Below, piece after piece: positions 1 through 9,053 of a stretch of DNA of 64,000 bases. Both the position numbers and the translations under genes were made by a program. Each line of letters begins with the position of its first letter. Position 1 is the stretch's first letter. Origin of the DNA: Actinoplanes italicus (GTDB lineage Bacteria > Actinomycetota > Actinomycetes > Mycobacteriales > Micromonosporaceae); assembly GCF_003001815.1 (NCBI RefSeq), contig NZ_PVMZ01000022.1, forward strand, positions 1 to 64,000. Reading direction: 5' to 3'. The notes beneath the pieces are model-generated. The model was not told the DNA's origin. It worked only from the letters and a program-made list of their open reading frames with translations, and ran no database searches.

Positions 1-435
1 GCCCGGATCCTGCAGGCCGAGGGACAGGCCAAGGCGATCCGCACCGTCTTCGACGCGATCCACCAGGCCAACCCGTCACAGAAGGTGCTCGCCTACCAGT
101 ACCTGCAGTCGCTGCCGCAGATTGCCAACGGCACCGCCAACAAGGTGTGGATCGTCCCCACCGAGCTGACCAAGGCTCTCGAGGGTCTCGGCGGCGCACT
201 GGGCGGCCTGGCCGGCATGGTCGGCGACGAGCCCGCGGCCGGCCTGAACGCGCAGGCCGTCGAACGGGAGGCCACCGAGGCGGCCCGGGCCGCGGCGGCA
301 GAGGCCCAGAAAGTCGACGCCGAGGTACGCGCGGCCGAAGCCGAGGTCTCCGGATCTGCCGCCGAGCAGCCCGGCGGCCTGCCCGCCCCCGAGGCGACGC
401 GGGGTCTGCCCGGCGCGGAGCCGAGCCGGGCCTGA
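1..435 (+). CDS. SPFH/band-7 (stomatin-like) protein, C-terminal part
   Basis: The reading frame is open from the first base, so the start lies outside the window; 144 residues remain. The fragment begins ARILQAEGQAKAI and continues with a segment ending LAYQYLQSLPQIA, which is the coiled C-terminal end of the band-7 domain and its QYL motif as seen in slipin/stomatin-like membrane scaffold proteins. It is followed by a KVWIVPTEL strand and a charged Ala/Glu-rich tail of about 70 residues ending in a disordered Pro/Gly stretch. Family members form oligomers at the membrane and often pair with an NfeD protein, which may lie upstream. Family call is good; the specific role is unknown. Confidence 0.8.
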   Translation, partial: ARILQAEGQAKAIRTVFDAIHQANPSQKVLAYQYLQSLPQIANGTANKVWIVPTELTKALEGLGGALGGLAGMVGDEPAAGLNAQAVEREATEAARAAAAEAQKVDAEVRAAEAEVSGSAAEQPGGLPAPEATRGLPGAEPSRA

Positions 436-538
436 CAGCCGTGACTCCCGTGCCGAGGTCTGGCAGCTCCAGAATGAAGACGGATCCCCGGAGCGGCGCG
501 CCGGGGATCCGGATCGGGCCGGTCCGGCCCGGTGGTCA

Positions 539-1534
539 TCAGGCGATCCATGCCAGGTGGTCGAGGTGGATGCGGCCGTGCAGGGGGTCGCCGCGTAGCA
601 GGCGGGCTATCTCGGCTGTCGCGAACTCGCCGAGGCGGCGCACCTCGCGGCCCTCGGCGCCGGCCAGGTGCGGGGTGATGAAGACGTTGTCGAGGGCGAA
701 CAGCGGGTGGCCGGCCGGCAGGGGCTCGGGATCGGTGACGTCGAGCAGGGCGGCGATGCGGCCGGTGGCGCACTCGGCGACGAGCGCCGCGGTGTCGATC
801 AGCGACCCGCGGGCGGTGTTGACGACCACGGCGCCGTCCGGCAGCAGGGACAGCCGGCGGGTGTCGAGCAGGTGGCGGGTCTCGGGCAGGGCGGGGGCGT
901 GCAGGCTCAGCAGGTCGCTGCGCTCGCACAGGGTGTCGAGATCGCGCAGCTCGGCGCCGAGGGCGCGGGCCTGGCTCGCGGTGACGTGCGGGTCGGCGAG
1001 CAGGACCGTGACGTCGAGGTCGCGGAGGCGTTCCAGGACGAGGCGGCCGATGCGGGACGCGCCGACGATGCCGACAGTGGAACCGAGCAGGCCGGGGCCG
1101 GCGGCGGGAGGCCAGCCACCGCCAGCGTAGCGGCGGGCCCGGGTGAACGCCGCTTTGGCGCCGAAGGTCAGGGCGGCCATCGTGAACTCGGCGACCGGCA
1201 GGGCGTTGGCCTGCGCGGCGGAGGTGACGACGATGCCGCGCTCGAAGACGGCCTCGTCGACGAGGCGTTTCACGGTTCCGGCGGCGTGGACGACGGCCCG
1301 CAGCCGGGGTGCGGCGGCGAGCACGTCCCGGTCGATGCGGGGCGCTCCCCAGCCGCTGATCAGGATCTCGACCCCGGCCAGCGCGGTACGGGCGGCAGGC
1401 GACCCGAACTCGGTGAGGCTCGCCAGCGGGTCGAGCCGGACGAGGCGGCACAGCCGGTCGAGGACGGGGACGGGGAACGCCTCCTGACGCGCCCGGTCGG
1501 AGAGCGCGAAGACCGCGGCGGGTCGGTGGGGCAC
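539..1534 (-). CDS. D-isomer-specific 2-hydroxyacid dehydrogenase
   Basis: A cytosolic NAD(P)-dependent oxidoreductase of the 2-hydroxyacid dehydrogenase family, 331 residues, the usual length. It shows a dinucleotide-binding segment GIVGASRIGR, then the catalytic Arg in NTARGSLID, the Glu in DPEPLP and the His in TPHLAG. The GTG at 1534 is preferred over the GTG at 1543 because GGAGG lies eight bases before it, whereas the upstream GTG overlaps that site. It is divergent from the sugar ABC transporter, with a LacI-type palindrome about 20 bases upstream, so it is probably induced together with the transporter and may reduce or oxidise an acid sugar-derived catabolite. Substrate is not readable from sequence. 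Confidence 0.85.
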   Translation of the reverse strand: MPHRPAAVFALSDRARQEAFPVPVLDRLCRLVRLDPLASLTEFGSPAARTALAGVEILISGWGAPRIDRDVLAAAPRLRAVVHAAGTVKRLVDEAVFERGIVVTSAAQANALPVAEFTMAALTFGAKAAFTRARRYAGGGWPPAAGPGLLGSTVGIVGASRIGRLVLERLRDLDVTVLLADPHVTASQARALGAELRDLDTLCERSDLLSLHAPALPETRHLLDTRRLSLLPDGAVVVNTARGSLIDTAALVAECATGRIAALLDVTDPEPLPAGHPLFALDNVFITPHLAGAEGREVRRLGEFATAEIARLLRGDPLHGRIHLDHLAWIA

Positions 1535-1552
1535 GTCGGGCACCTCCAGATG

Positions 1553-1565
1553 TTTAAACGTTTTC
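1553..1565. promoter_or_regulatory. LacI-type operator upstream of the dehydrogenase
   Basis: The bases TTTAAACGTTTTC hold a perfect AAACGTTT palindrome at 1556-1563, centred on CG as in LacI-family operators. It lies just before the start of the leftward dehydrogenase gene. The related palindromes at 13869-13880 and 13927-13939 suggest one regulator for all. Binding is inferred. Confidence 0.6.
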
Positions 1566-1629
1566 TATCACAGCCCGCTAATTCCTCCCAGCCGGGTGCG
1601 ACAGGGCAGCAAGTGGTCTACCTCCACTC

Positions 1630-1658
1630 TTGACCATCGATTGAAAGCGTTTTATCTT
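1630..1658 (+). promoter_or_regulatory. Promoter of the sugar transporter operon with an operator in its spacer
   Basis: TTGACC at 1630-1635 and TATCTT at 1653-1658 are separated by exactly 17 bases, a good housekeeping-type promoter reading toward the transporter genes. The spacer carries TTGAAAGCGTTTT (1641-1653), a LacI/cre-like half-symmetric site, so a repressor bound there would block polymerase directly. The start codon is about 50 bases downstream. Confidence 0.65.
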
Positions 1659-1708
1659 CGGTCCACCTTGTTTCACCGAGGTTAAAGATCACGAGAGGTG
1701 AGGCCCGG

Positions 1709-2689
1709 ATGGTCATGACCCGGGTCCGCGAGAGCGGCGGCATCCCCACCACCAGCGCGAGCGAGCCCGGCGCCACACCACCGGCCCGACCAGGCCGGCG
1801 CCTGCGCGCCGACCTGGTCCTGTTACTGCTGCTGCTCCCCGGACTGCTCTACTTCCTGGTGTTCCACTACGGAGCACTGTTCGGCAACGTGCTCGCGTTT
1901 CAGGACTACGTGCCGTTCCTCGGCGTCCGCGACAGCGCGTGGGTGGGGTTCGCACACTTCGAGCGGATGTTCACCGACCCGCTGTTCTGGAGCGCGGTCG
2001 CGAACACCGTACTCATCGCCCTGTTGCAATTGATCTTCTTCTTCCCGGCGCCGCTCGCACTGGCCCTGCTGCTGCACAGCATCGTCGGCGACACCATCCG
2101 CAAGTTCGTGCAGAGCGTGGTCTACCTGCCGCACTTCCTGTCCTGGGTGATCGTCATCGCGCTGTTCCAGCACATGCTCGGCGGCGCCGGTGTGGTCAAC
2201 GGGTGGCTCGCCGACCTGGGCGTCGGCGGCATCGAGATCATCGGCAACCCGGACGCCTACAAGCCGCTCGTGGTCGCGCAGGTGATCTGGAAGGAGTGCG
2301 GCTGGGCCACGATCATCTTCCTGGCCGCACTGGCCAACATCGACGAGCAGATGTACGAGGCAGCCGCGCTCGACGGCGCGTCCTGGTGGCGACGGCTGTG
2401 GCACGTCACGCTGCCCGCGATCCGCCCGGTGATCATCCTGTTGCTGGTGCTGCGGCTCGGCGAGTTCCTGTCGATCGGCTTCGAGCAGTTCTTCCTGCAA
2501 CGCCAGTCGGTCGGCGCCGAGGCAGGCGAGGTGCTGGACACCTTCGTCTACTACACCGGCTTCGCCTCCGGCGACTTCGGCTACGCGGCCGCCGTCGGCC
2601 TTTTCAAGGGCGTCATCGGCGTTGCTCTCATCTATGCGGCCAACCGGGTCGCGCACCGGTTCGGCGAGCAGGGGATCTACCGATCATGA
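1709..2689 (+). CDS. Carbohydrate ABC transporter permease, LplB-like
   Basis: Inner-membrane permease of a type I ABC sugar importer, 326 residues. After a disordered N-terminus of about 35 residues it has a first membrane helix rich in Leu, further helices, and the cytoplasmic EAA loop read as EAAALDGASWWRRLWHV near residue 220, which contacts the ATPase. A GAGAGGTGAG ribosome site precedes the ATG; a second ATG two codons on is possible. The second permease overlaps its stop codon (ATGA) and a binding lipoprotein follows. No ATPase gene is present in the operon, as is usual for LplABC-type systems that share an MsmK/MsiK-like ATPase encoded elsewhere. Oligo-uronide or rhamnogalacturonan fragments are a plausible cargo, judged from the lyase in the same module. 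Confidence 0.88.
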   Translation: MVMTRVRESGGIPTTSASEPGATPPARPGRRLRADLVLLLLLLPGLLYFLVFHYGALFGNVLAFQDYVPFLGVRDSAWVGFAHFERMFTDPLFWSAVANTVLIALLQLIFFFPAPLALALLLHSIVGDTIRKFVQSVVYLPHFLSWVIVIALFQHMLGGAGVVNGWLADLGVGGIEIIGNPDAYKPLVVAQVIWKECGWATIIFLAALANIDEQMYEAAALDGASWWRRLWHVTLPAIRPVIILLLVLRLGEFLSIGFEQFFLQRQSVGAEAGEVLDTFVYYTGFASGDFGYAAAVGLFKGVIGVALIYAANRVAHRFGEQGIYRS

Positions 2690-3570
2690 GCAGGTTCGCC
2701 TACCCGGCCTGGCAGGGCCGGCCGAGCTTCGCCGTCCGTACCGCCAAGGTCGTCGCCCTTGCCGTGATCGTCGCTCTGGTGATCTTTCCGCTGTGGGCGG
2801 TGGTGTCGACCAGCCTCGCCGACCCGCAGGAGGTGATCGACAACGGCGGCTGGGTGATCTGGCCCTCGCGGTTCGACGTCGGCGCCTACCGCGAGATCCT
2901 CGACGGCGGCATCGTCACCCGGGCGCTGCTGGTCAGCGCAGGCATCACCACGGTCGGCACCGCCCTGAGCCTGACCTGCACGATCGGCCTGGCCTACGCC
3001 CTTTCCAGGCCACGGCTGTACGGGGGAAAGCCGATCCTTCTGCTCGTGTTGTTCACGTTCCTGTTCCCGCCGGGCATGGTTCCGTTGTTCCTGGTCGTCA
3101 ACGGGGTGGGCCTGTTCGACCAGTACGCGGCCCTGATCCTGCCCTTCCTGATCAACGTGTTCAACCTGGTCGTGATGCGCGGCTTCTTCCAGTCCATCCC
3201 GGAGGAACTGCTCGAGGCGGCCCGGCTCGACGGCGCCGGCGAGTTCGCGATGCTGCGCCGCATCGTGCTGCCGCTGTCGAAGGCGGTGATCGCCGTGGTC
3301 GGCCTGTTCTACGCGGTCGCGTACTGGAACCGCTTCTTCGAGGCGATCATCTACTTCAACGATCAGACGAAGTGGCCGATCGGCACCGTCCTTCGCCAGT
3401 ACGTCACCGGCGGCGCCGCGCTCGCCGAGGGCGGCGAGGGCACCGTCTCCTCCCCTCAGTCGATCCAGATGGCCGTCGTCGTGCTGGCGACCCTGCCGAT
3501 CGTGTGCGTCTACCCGTTCCTGCAGCGCTACTTCGTCAAGGGTGTCCTGACCGGAGCCCTCAAATCCTGA
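2686..3570 (+). CDS. Carbohydrate ABC transporter permease, LplC/YtcP-like
   Basis: Second permease of the importer, 294 residues with about six predicted membrane helices starting with AVIVALVIFPLWAVV near residue 27. The EAA loop reads EAARLDGAGEFAMLRRI near residue 175. The start is fixed by the ATGA overlap with the first permease, which suggests translational coupling. The long extracytoplasmic loop near residues 235-265 between the last helices is typical of the YtcP/LplC branch rather than MalG. It works with the preceding permease and the lipoprotein that follows. Confidence 0.88.
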   Translation: MSRFAYPAWQGRPSFAVRTAKVVALAVIVALVIFPLWAVVSTSLADPQEVIDNGGWVIWPSRFDVGAYREILDGGIVTRALLVSAGITTVGTALSLTCTIGLAYALSRPRLYGGKPILLLVLFTFLFPPGMVPLFLVVNGVGLFDQYAALILPFLINVFNLVVMRGFFQSIPEELLEAARLDGAGEFAMLRRIVLPLSKAVIAVVGLFYAVAYWNRFFEAIIYFNDQTKWPIGTVLRQYVTGGAALAEGGEGTVSSPQSIQMAVVVLATLPIVCVYPFLQRYFVKGVLTGALKS

Positions 3571-3582
3571 AAGGCCACATCA

Positions 3583-5208
3583 GTGAAGCGACGCTCCTTG
3601 ATTGCCGCCGCGGGTGCGGTCGCCGCGGCGCCGGCCCTGGCCTCATGCAGCAGTGGCGGCTCGAAGACCGGCAACGTCGGCAACGCGGGCAAGGACCTGG
3701 CCCCCTGGCCGACCTACGTCCCGTTCGACGGGCCACAGCCGGACGCTCCCGGCGACGACAGCGTGGGAATCCAGCCGCTCTACCTCAACTATCCGGCCCA
3801 GCTCGCCCAGGCGGTCGCCGAGGCGCCCGGGGACGGCTCCGAGGTGACCGCGTTGGTCGTCAGCTACGAAGCGCCGCCGAAACCCCTGGCCGAGAACAGC
3901 TTCTGGCAGGAGATCGACAAGGCGCTCAACATCAAGCTGAACGTGATCGTGGTGCCCGACCCCGAGTACGCGCAGAAGATGACCACGCTGATGGCCTCCG
4001 GCGGCGACCTGCCCGACATCGTCATGTTCACCAACCTCAACCTGCCGCGGCGGGCCGAGTTCATCCAGCGTGGCTGCGCCGACATCTCCGACCTGGTCGG
4101 CGGCGACGCGGTCAAGCAGTACCCGGGCATCGCCAACATCCCCACGTACGCCTGGCAGGGCATGGGCCGCATCGGCGGGCGCATCTACGGCGTACCGCTG
4201 GAACGCCCCATGCCGGCCAACAGCATGTTCGTCAACCGCACCCGCCTCGACGAGGTGAAGGCGCCCCTGGACTGGAACCACGATCAGTACCTGTCCGCGA
4301 TGCGCGACCTGAGCACCGGCCGCCGGTGGGGTACCGGCTGGTACAAGACCCTCTTCGGCGGGCTCAGCGGCATCACGTACCACGCGCTGTCGGCCGGCGC
4401 GCCGAACGGCTGGGCGGTGCAGGGCGGCGCGTTCGTCCACACCTCGACGACCCCGCAGTTCGAGCAGGCCCTCACTGTGATGCGCGAGCTGACCAGCGCG
4501 GCCACCCACTATCCGGACAGCCTCACCGCGAGCTCGACGGACATGCAGAACAATTTCTACAACGGTACGGTCGCCAGCCTGCCCAACGGTTTCGGTGCGC
4601 TCGCGCTGTCCAACCTGCTCAAGATCGGTGACCGGTTCCAGCTCGGTCTGGCCCGGCCGTACTCCCCGCAGGCCACGACCTGGCGCAGCACCGGCACGTT
4701 CGGGTTCGCCACCTTCAAGAAGGCCGCGCCGGAACGCCTGAAGATGCTGCTCCGCGTCGTCAACCACCTCAGCTCCCCCTTCGGCACCCGGGAGTACGAG
4801 CTGATCAACTATGGGATCGAAGGCCGGCACTTCACCAAGGAGAACGGCGTCGTCACCACCACCGACCTGTACAAGTCGGAGAACAGCTCGATCCTGCCGA
4901 TCCGCTACATCGGCACCGCGCCGACCGTGCTGCACCTGCCCGGCTTCGCCGGGGTCGCCCGGGCCGCCCACGACTGGGAGAAGGCCGTGATGCCGAAGAG
5001 CCTCGCCAACCCGCAGACCGGCCTGCAGTCGGCGACCCAGTCGTCCAAGGGCGCCCAGCTCGACCAGATCCTCGGCGACGGGATCGCGGCGATCACGTTC
5101 GGCCGCAAGCCCGTCTCGTCGTGGAAGGAGACGGTCGCCCAGTGGAAGGCGGCCGGCGGCGACCAGCTCGCGGAGGAACTCGCCAAGGAGTACCAGACTG
5201 CCTCCTGA
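3583..5208 (+). CDS. Sugar-binding lipoprotein of the ABC importer, LplA-like
   Basis: Extracellular solute-binding protein, 541 residues, the long form typical of LplA proteins. The N-terminus MKRRSLIAAAGAVAAAPA runs into a lipobox ALASC with the modified Cys near residue 22; the paired arginines suggest Tat export of the lipoprotein. A GSKTG linker leads to the mature domain with DIVMFTNLN, an arrangement common in family 1 binding proteins. The start is GTG with a GAAAGG site upstream. Twelve bases separate it from the second permease, so it belongs to the same transcript. It captures the oligosaccharide at the cell surface; the ligand is inferred to be an oligogalacturonide or rhamnogalacturonan fragment. 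Confidence 0.87.
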   Translation: MKRRSLIAAAGAVAAAPALASCSSGGSKTGNVGNAGKDLAPWPTYVPFDGPQPDAPGDDSVGIQPLYLNYPAQLAQAVAEAPGDGSEVTALVVSYEAPPKPLAENSFWQEIDKALNIKLNVIVVPDPEYAQKMTTLMASGGDLPDIVMFTNLNLPRRAEFIQRGCADISDLVGGDAVKQYPGIANIPTYAWQGMGRIGGRIYGVPLERPMPANSMFVNRTRLDEVKAPLDWNHDQYLSAMRDLSTGRRWGTGWYKTLFGGLSGITYHALSAGAPNGWAVQGGAFVHTSTTPQFEQALTVMRELTSAATHYPDSLTASSTDMQNNFYNGTVASLPNGFGALALSNLLKIGDRFQLGLARPYSPQATTWRSTGTFGFATFKKAAPERLKMLLRVVNHLSSPFGTREYELINYGIEGRHFTKENGVVTTTDLYKSENSSILPIRYIGTAPTVLHLPGFAGVARAAHDWEKAVMPKSLANPQTGLQSATQSSKGAQLDQILGDGIAAITFGRKPVSSWKETVAQWKAAGGDQLAEELAKEYQTAS

Positions 5209-5284
5209 AGCCTTTCGCCCCGTTCCGGCGCCGCGGGCCGACGCCGGACCCTAACCTCGGGAGTCGGGCACTCCGGGGGGAATC

Positions 5285-5923
5285 ATGCGTCGTGCGGTGC
5301 GATACGAGTCGGCCGGTCGGACGGTCGACGAGCCGGTGACCAAACTCGGCGGCGATCCGGTCTGGCTCCAGGAGCCGCAGTGGCCGCTGTCCCGCTCGCG
5401 TGACCGGCCGATGCCGTTCATCGGGCAGTTCCGCCTCGACGACGGCACCGGCGAGATCCGCCTGGCCTACGTCTTCATGTCCGACGAGAACATCTTCGAC
5501 CTGGAGGACGAGGAGGCCGCCGGGGAGGACAAGGAGGACGAGGAGGACGAGGACCGGGATGACGAGGCGGACGACAACTCGGTCGACGGCACTTTCGAGC
5601 CGGAGGGCGGCGAGAACGCCGTCATCATCCAGCCGGGCGGGCGCGTGCCCTCGTTCATCGCCGTGCGGGGACTGCGCGCCAGGCCGTCATTCACCGAGGA
5701 CCACCTGCCCGTCGACGTCGTGACCGCCGACGGGCAGACGCCGTGGGAGTTCCTCGGGGGCGAACCCCGGTGGCTGCAGAGCCCCGAACCACCGGGCCCC
5801 GGCTGGCGGCTGGTCGGGCAGTTGTCCGATGGGCTCGGGCACAACTTCGGCGATGCCGGCATCGCCTACATCTTCGTCTCCCCCGACGGTCTGGAAGGCC
5901 GTTTCCTCTGGCAGTGCCACTGA
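5285..5923 (+). CDS. DUF1963/YwqG-like protein
   Basis: A 212-residue soluble protein. Two similar halves can be seen: KLGGDPVWLQEPQWP with FIGQF near the N-terminus and FLGGEPRWLQSPEPP with LVGQL near the C-terminus. This G-G-x-P-x-W-L-Q plus IGQ pattern is characteristic of DUF1963. Residues about 73-100 form a highly acidic Asp/Glu linker inserted between the halves, which is unusual. The start ATG is preceded by a GGGGGG-AATC stretch. No function is established for the family; it stands alone after the transporter operon. Confidence 0.7.
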   Translation: MRRAVRYESAGRTVDEPVTKLGGDPVWLQEPQWPLSRSRDRPMPFIGQFRLDDGTGEIRLAYVFMSDENIFDLEDEEAAGEDKEDEEDEDRDDEADDNSVDGTFEPEGGENAVIIQPGGRVPSFIAVRGLRARPSFTEDHLPVDVVTADGQTPWEFLGGEPRWLQSPEPPGPGWRLVGQLSDGLGHNFGDAGIAYIFVSPDGLEGRFLWQCH

Positions 5924-5939
5924 CACCGGTACGCGGGCC

Positions 5940-6410
5940 TCAGCTCACCGGTGTCAGCGGCGCCGTCGAACCGGCGTCGAGGGCCTCGCGGACCTTGTCG
6001 GCGGCGTCACGGATCATGGCGCCGTAGTCGTCGGCCGGCAGTGCGCCGAGCGCCCAGCGCGCCTCGGCGAGGTGATGACGCGCGGGCTCCCGGTTGCCGG
6101 CGCGCCGGTGGACGTCGGCCAGGTTGAGGTGCAGCGAGGGCAGGAAGGCTCGTGCCCGCCATGTGTCGTCGTACTCGCGGGCGCGCTCGTCGGTGAGGTC
6201 GGGGAACGCCTGCAACGCCAGCTGGTCCCAGTGCAGTTCGTCCTCCACCGAGCCCTGCAGGTCGGCGAGGTAGTGGGCGATGGTGCACCGGTGCAGCGCG
6301 TCGTCGGCTGTCTCCCACAGGCGTTCCAGGATCGCCCGCGCGCCGGCCCGGTCGCCGCCGACGTTCAACTGCTGCGCCCTGTGGATCTCTTCCATCACCG
6401 TGTCGTTCAC
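5940..6410 (-). CDS. Small TPR-like helical protein
   Basis: A 156-residue, probably cytosolic, mostly helical protein. Segments such as GGDRAGARAILERLWETA, LNLADVHRRAGN and PARHHLAEARWAL fit tetratricopeptide-type helix pairs (small Gly/Ala positions within amphipathic helices), so a protein-interaction role is likely. The start is GTG with GGAGG eight bases before it. It lies downstream of the M4 protease on the same strand, about 130 bases away. The partner is unknown. Confidence 0.6.
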   Translation of the reverse strand: MNDTVMEEIHRAQQLNVGGDRAGARAILERLWETADDALHRCTIAHYLADLQGSVEDELHWDQLALQAFPDLTDERAREYDDTWRARAFLPSLHLNLADVHRRAGNREPARHHLAEARWALGALPADDYGAMIRDAADKVREALDAGSTAPLTPVS

Positions 6411-6542
6411 TTCTCGTCCTCCGCGTCGACGTTCTCGGACGTGATCATGAACGCTCGACCAGGTCGAGGGTCAAGCCGGCGACTTCAGCCAGCGTCTCGA
6501 CGACGCCCTCGCCGGGGCCGGGGTGCTCGCCGGCGGGTTCTC

Positions 6543-8870
6543 TCACTTCCACACCTCGGCGGTGGCGGGTGTGCTGCGGCGGCCGTCGCGGTGGATCGTC
6601 ACGACGGAGACGGTGTACTCCCTGGCCTGGTCGAGTCCGGGAATGATCGTGCTGGTGGTGTCGGCGTCCACCGTGACGGTGGGACCGTCCGGTCCGATGG
6701 TGACCTCGTAGCCGCCGATCGAGTCCGGGTGGCCCGGCGCGCGCAGCCACACGACCTGCACCTCGCCGTCGGTCATGTACCCGTAGAGCAGGCGGGTCGG
6801 TGCCGGGGGCGGGGCCTGCGTGATGGTCCAGACGAACGTCACCGACGAGGCCGAGCCGTCATCGTCGGTGGCCGTCGCGGTGACCTCGAACGTGCCCTCG
6901 GTGGCGGGTGTGCCGACGACCCGGCCGAGGTCGTCGCCGCGCAGCCCGTCCGGCAGGCCGGTGAAGTGCCAGTCGAAGTAGTCACTGTCGGAGGCCTGCA
7001 GTTGCAGCTCGACGGTGTCAAAGACCCGATTCTGCTGCGGTCCGGGGTCCTCGATGACGGGCGGGGCATGCACGTCCCAGGTGAAGACGGTCGTGGCACG
7101 GTTCCCGTCGGGGTCCGTCACGGTGACGATCGTGACCGACCGGGTGTCCTCGACCGGGGTGCCGGTGATGAGGCCGTCCTCGCTGATGGCGAGGCCCTGC
7201 GGCAGGCTCTCGGCCGTGAAGGTCAGCCGCTGACCCTGCGGATCGGTCGCCTCGACCTGCAGGCGCACGGGCTCACCCACCCGGCCGGTCCGGTCGGCGA
7301 TCTGCGTGATCGTCGGCGACTGCGTGGTCGGCGGCCGCACCGCCTCGACGTGCACGGCGGTCCAGGCGGCGGCGACGGCCGCGTACTCGGTGCCGTCCCT
7401 GCCGTACAGGTCCTCGGCGCTGCGCAGGGTGGCGGCGCGCGCGTCGGTGAAGTCCGTGGTCGAGACCATGTAGCGGCTCAGCGCGTGGTACCAGATCGCC
7501 CCCGCCCTGTCGCGGCCGATGCCGGTCACCGGTGCCGCGCCGTCGCACGGGGTGGCGTAGCCGAAGGCCGATTTCCCGCTGCCCTCGGCCAGCATGAAGA
7601 AGAACTTGTTCGGTACGCCGGACAGGTAGTGCACGCCGCGTATACCGCCGTCCCAGCAGCCGACCGACAGGCCGTCGCGTTCCGGGGCGTCCATGTACCG
7701 CAGCGGCCGGCCCTCGCCACCGAAGTCGGCGAGCTCCCCGATCGAATAGTCGGGCGGGTCGACGGGGTTGGCCGCGGCGAACTCGACCAGCGTGCCGAAG
7801 ATGTCGCTCGTCGCCTCGTTGAGCGCTCCGGACTCGCCCCAGTACTCGAGGTCGGCGGTCGCGCTGGTCACCCCGTGCGACCACTCGTGGGCGACGATGT
7901 CCTGCGTGGTCAGCGCCTTGCTCCAGCCGTCGCCGGCGCCGAAGCGCATGCAGAAGCAGGAGTCGCTCCAGCTGGCGTTGCCATCGGAGGACCTGTCGTG
8001 GACGACGGCCAGCGCGCCACGGCCGTCGTTCGCGATGCCGTTACGGCTGAACGTGCGCTGGAAGTAGTCCCAGGTCTGCTGCACGCCGTGGTGGACGTCG
8101 ACGGCGAGCGTGGCCGGGTCGGCGATCGTACCGTCGCCCCAGGTGTTGTCCGCGTCGGTGAAGGCGGCGGTCTGCTCGCGCGGAGGGCTGTCCCGGTTCT
8201 CGGCGTTGCGGGTCTCGGAGCCGCCCCGGTCCGGGTCGACGAGTTCGAAGCTTCCGTCGTCGCGGCGGGTGGTGTTCAGCGTGACCGGGCCGGAATGCAG
8301 GCCGTGGCCGGAGCCCGCGTGCCCGGCGGTCCGGATGTCGTCGATCCTCCGCCGCACCTTGCCGGTCGAGGCGTCCACGATCGTCTCGACGCCGTCGGCG
8401 ACGACCCGCCACGCCAGTACGGGCTTGCCGGCGGCCGCGTCGACGACGAGGGCGGCGCCCGGCGCGCCCTTGACGGTCGCGGCCGCCTTCTTCGCGGAGA
8501 CCGCGGGCTTGGTGGAGAGGTCGATGGTCTTGTCCTGCGCCACCGTGGTGGAGCTCAGGCGTCCGTCGGGCTCCGAGTGCACGACGAAGTCACCGCCGAG
8601 CACCTTCAAGCCTCGGTAGGTCCGGTCGAAGCGGACGTGCCGGCTGCCGTCGCGGTCCACCAGCACGTCGCGCACCGCGTACTGCTCGTCCGGGCCGCCC
8701 CGCACGACGGCACGGTCGCGCTGGACGACTGATTCCGCTTCGGTGGCGGGCGCGCCGCCACCGGGTGAGGGCGGCACGGCAGCGGCCGCCGTGGTCGTTG
8801 TCGTCACCGCGATGCCCGCGGCGAGCATCGCGAGGCCTACCGCGCCTGCGAATGCGCGTCGTCCAGCCAT
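6543..8870 (-). CDS. Secreted M4 (thermolysin-like) zinc metallopeptidase with Ig-like and FnIII tail
   Basis: A 775-residue extracellular protease. A signal peptide (AVGLAMLAAGIAVTTTTTA) is followed by an FTP/PepSY-type propeptide, then the M4 catalytic domain with the zinc motif VAHEWSHGVT near residue 330 and the third zinc ligand in GALNEATSDIFG about 20 residues on. The Ser/Cys-containing SDSCFCMRFGAG segment precedes the active site. After residue 530 come two putative Ig (cadherin-like) repeats beginning SPTITQIADRTGRVGEPV and PVIEDPGPQQNRVFDTV, and a final fibronectin type III domain. All catalytic residues appear intact. It is predicted to be autoprocessed and to digest external protein. 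It starts with ATG, transcribed leftward alone or with the TPR gene. Confidence 0.92.
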   Translation of the reverse strand: MAGRRAFAGAVGLAMLAAGIAVTTTTTAAAAVPPSPGGGAPATEAESVVQRDRAVVRGGPDEQYAVRDVLVDRDGSRHVRFDRTYRGLKVLGGDFVVHSEPDGRLSSTTVAQDKTIDLSTKPAVSAKKAAATVKGAPGAALVVDAAAGKPVLAWRVVADGVETIVDASTGKVRRRIDDIRTAGHAGSGHGLHSGPVTLNTTRRDDGSFELVDPDRGGSETRNAENRDSPPREQTAAFTDADNTWGDGTIADPATLAVDVHHGVQQTWDYFQRTFSRNGIANDGRGALAVVHDRSSDGNASWSDSCFCMRFGAGDGWSKALTTQDIVAHEWSHGVTSATADLEYWGESGALNEATSDIFGTLVEFAAANPVDPPDYSIGELADFGGEGRPLRYMDAPERDGLSVGCWDGGIRGVHYLSGVPNKFFFMLAEGSGKSAFGYATPCDGAAPVTGIGRDRAGAIWYHALSRYMVSTTDFTDARAATLRSAEDLYGRDGTEYAAVAAAWTAVHVEAVRPPTTQSPTITQIADRTGRVGEPVRLQVEATDPQGQRLTFTAESLPQGLAISEDGLITGTPVEDTRSVTIVTVTDPDGNRATTVFTWDVHAPPVIEDPGPQQNRVFDTVELQLQASDSDYFDWHFTGLPDGLRGDDLGRVVGTPATEGTFEVTATATDDDGSASSVTFVWTITQAPPPAPTRLLYGYMTDGEVQVVWLRAPGHPDSIGGYEVTIGPDGPTVTVDADTTSTIIPGLDQAREYTVSVVTIHRDGRRSTPATAEVWK

Positions 8871-9053
8871 GTGTTCCCCGTTCCCCGTTGTGGATCGACG
8901 GGCAACATAGCGGACTTCTTCGATGAAAGCGGCCCCGCACGCGGTCTACTGTGGTCAGCCTCACCGGCTGTCCCGGCGGGGCCGCACCCATGTCTGCCCA
9001 GGGCAGAGCGGTTGACGATGACAGCGGCCGAGCCCGCGGCATACGGTTCGATC

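Noticed and set aside
93-1451. Long arginine-rich open frames opposite or beside the real genes, for example across 93-1451, 3643-4971 and 14660-16729
   Set aside because: They lack recognisable domains, are rich in Arg/Pro/Gly/Ala as expected from antisense of GC-biased codons, and overlap genes with clear motifs.
9018-9053. ATG 9018 for the S41 peptidase
   Set aside because: Possible, but the TACGGT hexamer before 9054 and the family N-terminus favour the later start; retained as alternative.
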